This document shows positions 34,740 to 35,248 of a stretch of DNA of 35,248 bases, in pieces (the stretch's first letter is position 1; every line of letters starts with the position of its first letter). This DNA is from Clostridia bacterium (GTDB lineage Bacteria; Bacillota; Clostridia; TANB77; CAG-508). Made by a program: the position numbers and the translations under genes. The stretch covers positions 1-35,248 of the forward strand of contig JAFXGW010000040.1 in the NCBI GenBank assembly GCA_017536685.1. Reading direction: 5' to 3'. The notes beneath the pieces were generated by a model. That model had not been told where the DNA came from and did no database searches. It worked only from the letters and a program-made list of their open reading frames with translations.

Positions 34740-35248
34740 ATGGATTCAGTCGAAAAGATTTGGCTTAATGGAATATATCCCTATTTTAGAATATTAAAAC
34801 GAATAAATGAATTATTAATAATGTTAATAAAAGAAAGTTATAGTATAGAACAACAAGAAGATTGCTTTTTGGAATTGACAAGTGAATTATTAAGAATATT
34901 ACCTTTTAAACTGGAACGAGACGAAAAAAGTAAAGTGATAACAGAAATAAAACTTTTAGACAAATCAGGAATTTTGTTATTAAAGAAATATTTTAAAGAT
35001 TTAAAAGAAGATTATACTCAAATCATTAATAATAATTTTGTTTCATTAGTTCAAATTATAAAGATACGAAATAAATATATACATGAGCCACATAATATAA
35101 AGTGTATATGCTTTGTTTGTGGTGGCAATAGTGCTCGTGCTGGATTTGAATATAAAAATGAAAAATTAGATTTAAATACTGATTCGTTGATTAAAATTAT
35201 AAAAGAAATAAATTCTGTTTTTAAAAAAATTAAAATTAAATTTGAAAA
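34740..35248 (+). CDS. HEPN-motif protein, truncated by the window end
   Basis: Open from ATG 34740, one base after the helicase stop, to the last base of the window (169 codons seen, no stop). Helical throughout; the HEPN signature R-x4-H appears as IRNKYIHEPH (Arg110, His115), followed by CICFVCGG, a possible CxxxC metal or disulfide element. HEPN RNases commonly serve as effectors next to nucleic-acid-sensing ATPases. No ribosome binding site is obvious, consistent with translational coupling to the helicase. Function inferred; the C-terminus is not visible. Confidence 0.6.
   Translation, partial: MDSVEKIWLNGIYPYFRILKRINELLIMLIKESYSIEQQEDCFLELTSELLRILPFKLERDEKSKVITEIKLLDKSGILLLKKYFKDLKEDYTQIINNNFVSLVQIIKIRNKYIHEPHNIKCICFVCGGNSARAGFEYKNEKLDLNTDSLIKIIKEINSVFKKIKIKFE

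Noticed and set aside
1..35248. Alternative use of TGA as tryptophan or another sense codon
   Set aside because: Genes end properly at TGA or TAA, and tryptophan positions are encoded by TGG.

Overview
The window looks like chromosomal DNA from an uncultured, very AT-rich member of the Bacillota (Clostridia- or Bacilli-like, possibly a gut lineage). Genes use strong GGAGG-type ribosome binding sites and T-rich Rho-independent terminators. Families include VanW/G5, SpoVK-like AAA, DUF975, CBM25 and a peptide-type trp attenuator. TGA behaves as a stop. No rRNA, tRNA, CRISPR array or transposase was seen.

Most striking observation: three otherwise intact AT-rich genes are each split by one extra C directly before an in-frame GGA glycine codon. 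They are a membrane-anchored protein (4152-5010), tryptophan synthase beta (20431-21583) and an ABC-F ATPase (29683-31234). At each break the zero-frame codon is CGG followed by A. By-eye checking of the other AT-rich genes on both strands found no other in-frame CGG, so all three host CGG codons sit at +1 shifts that restore the full-length protein with glycine at the junction. This suggests +1 frameshifting at an unassigned or starved CGG codon, or quadruplet decoding of CGGA as Gly. Sequencing error and pseudogenes remain the rivals.

Layout. 0.4-5 kb: membrane protein, a GC-richer orphan gene, a GtrII-like protein, an SDR and the first shifted gene. 5.1-16 kb: CBM25 protein, XRE/S24 regulator, VanW protein, DUF975, HtrA protease, SpoVK-like ATPase, CoaD and a gluzincin-like protein with a partner. 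16-23.5 kb: two 127-bp structured direct repeats enclose GC-richer genes (glycogen phosphorylase, an unknown protein, a polynucleotide-kinase-like protein, a CofE-like ligase) and an AT-rich trpB unit with a trp leader and attenuator. 23.6-35.2 kb: two membrane proteins, then a defence-like stretch: HNH protein, tandem RyR-domain protein, a Nudix-Nudix-methyltransferase-HEPN operon, an ABC-F gene behind a leader-peptide attenuator, and a PLD/SNF2 helicase followed by a HEPN-motif gene running off the end.

Six genes at four places (1088, 16366-19900, 22114, 25637-26248) have clearly higher GC, most with their own promoter and terminator, and look horizontally acquired. Five of them contain ordinary in-frame CGG (six codons in all), in sharp contrast to their surroundings. 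This is both a sign of foreign origin and the main complication for the frameshift model.
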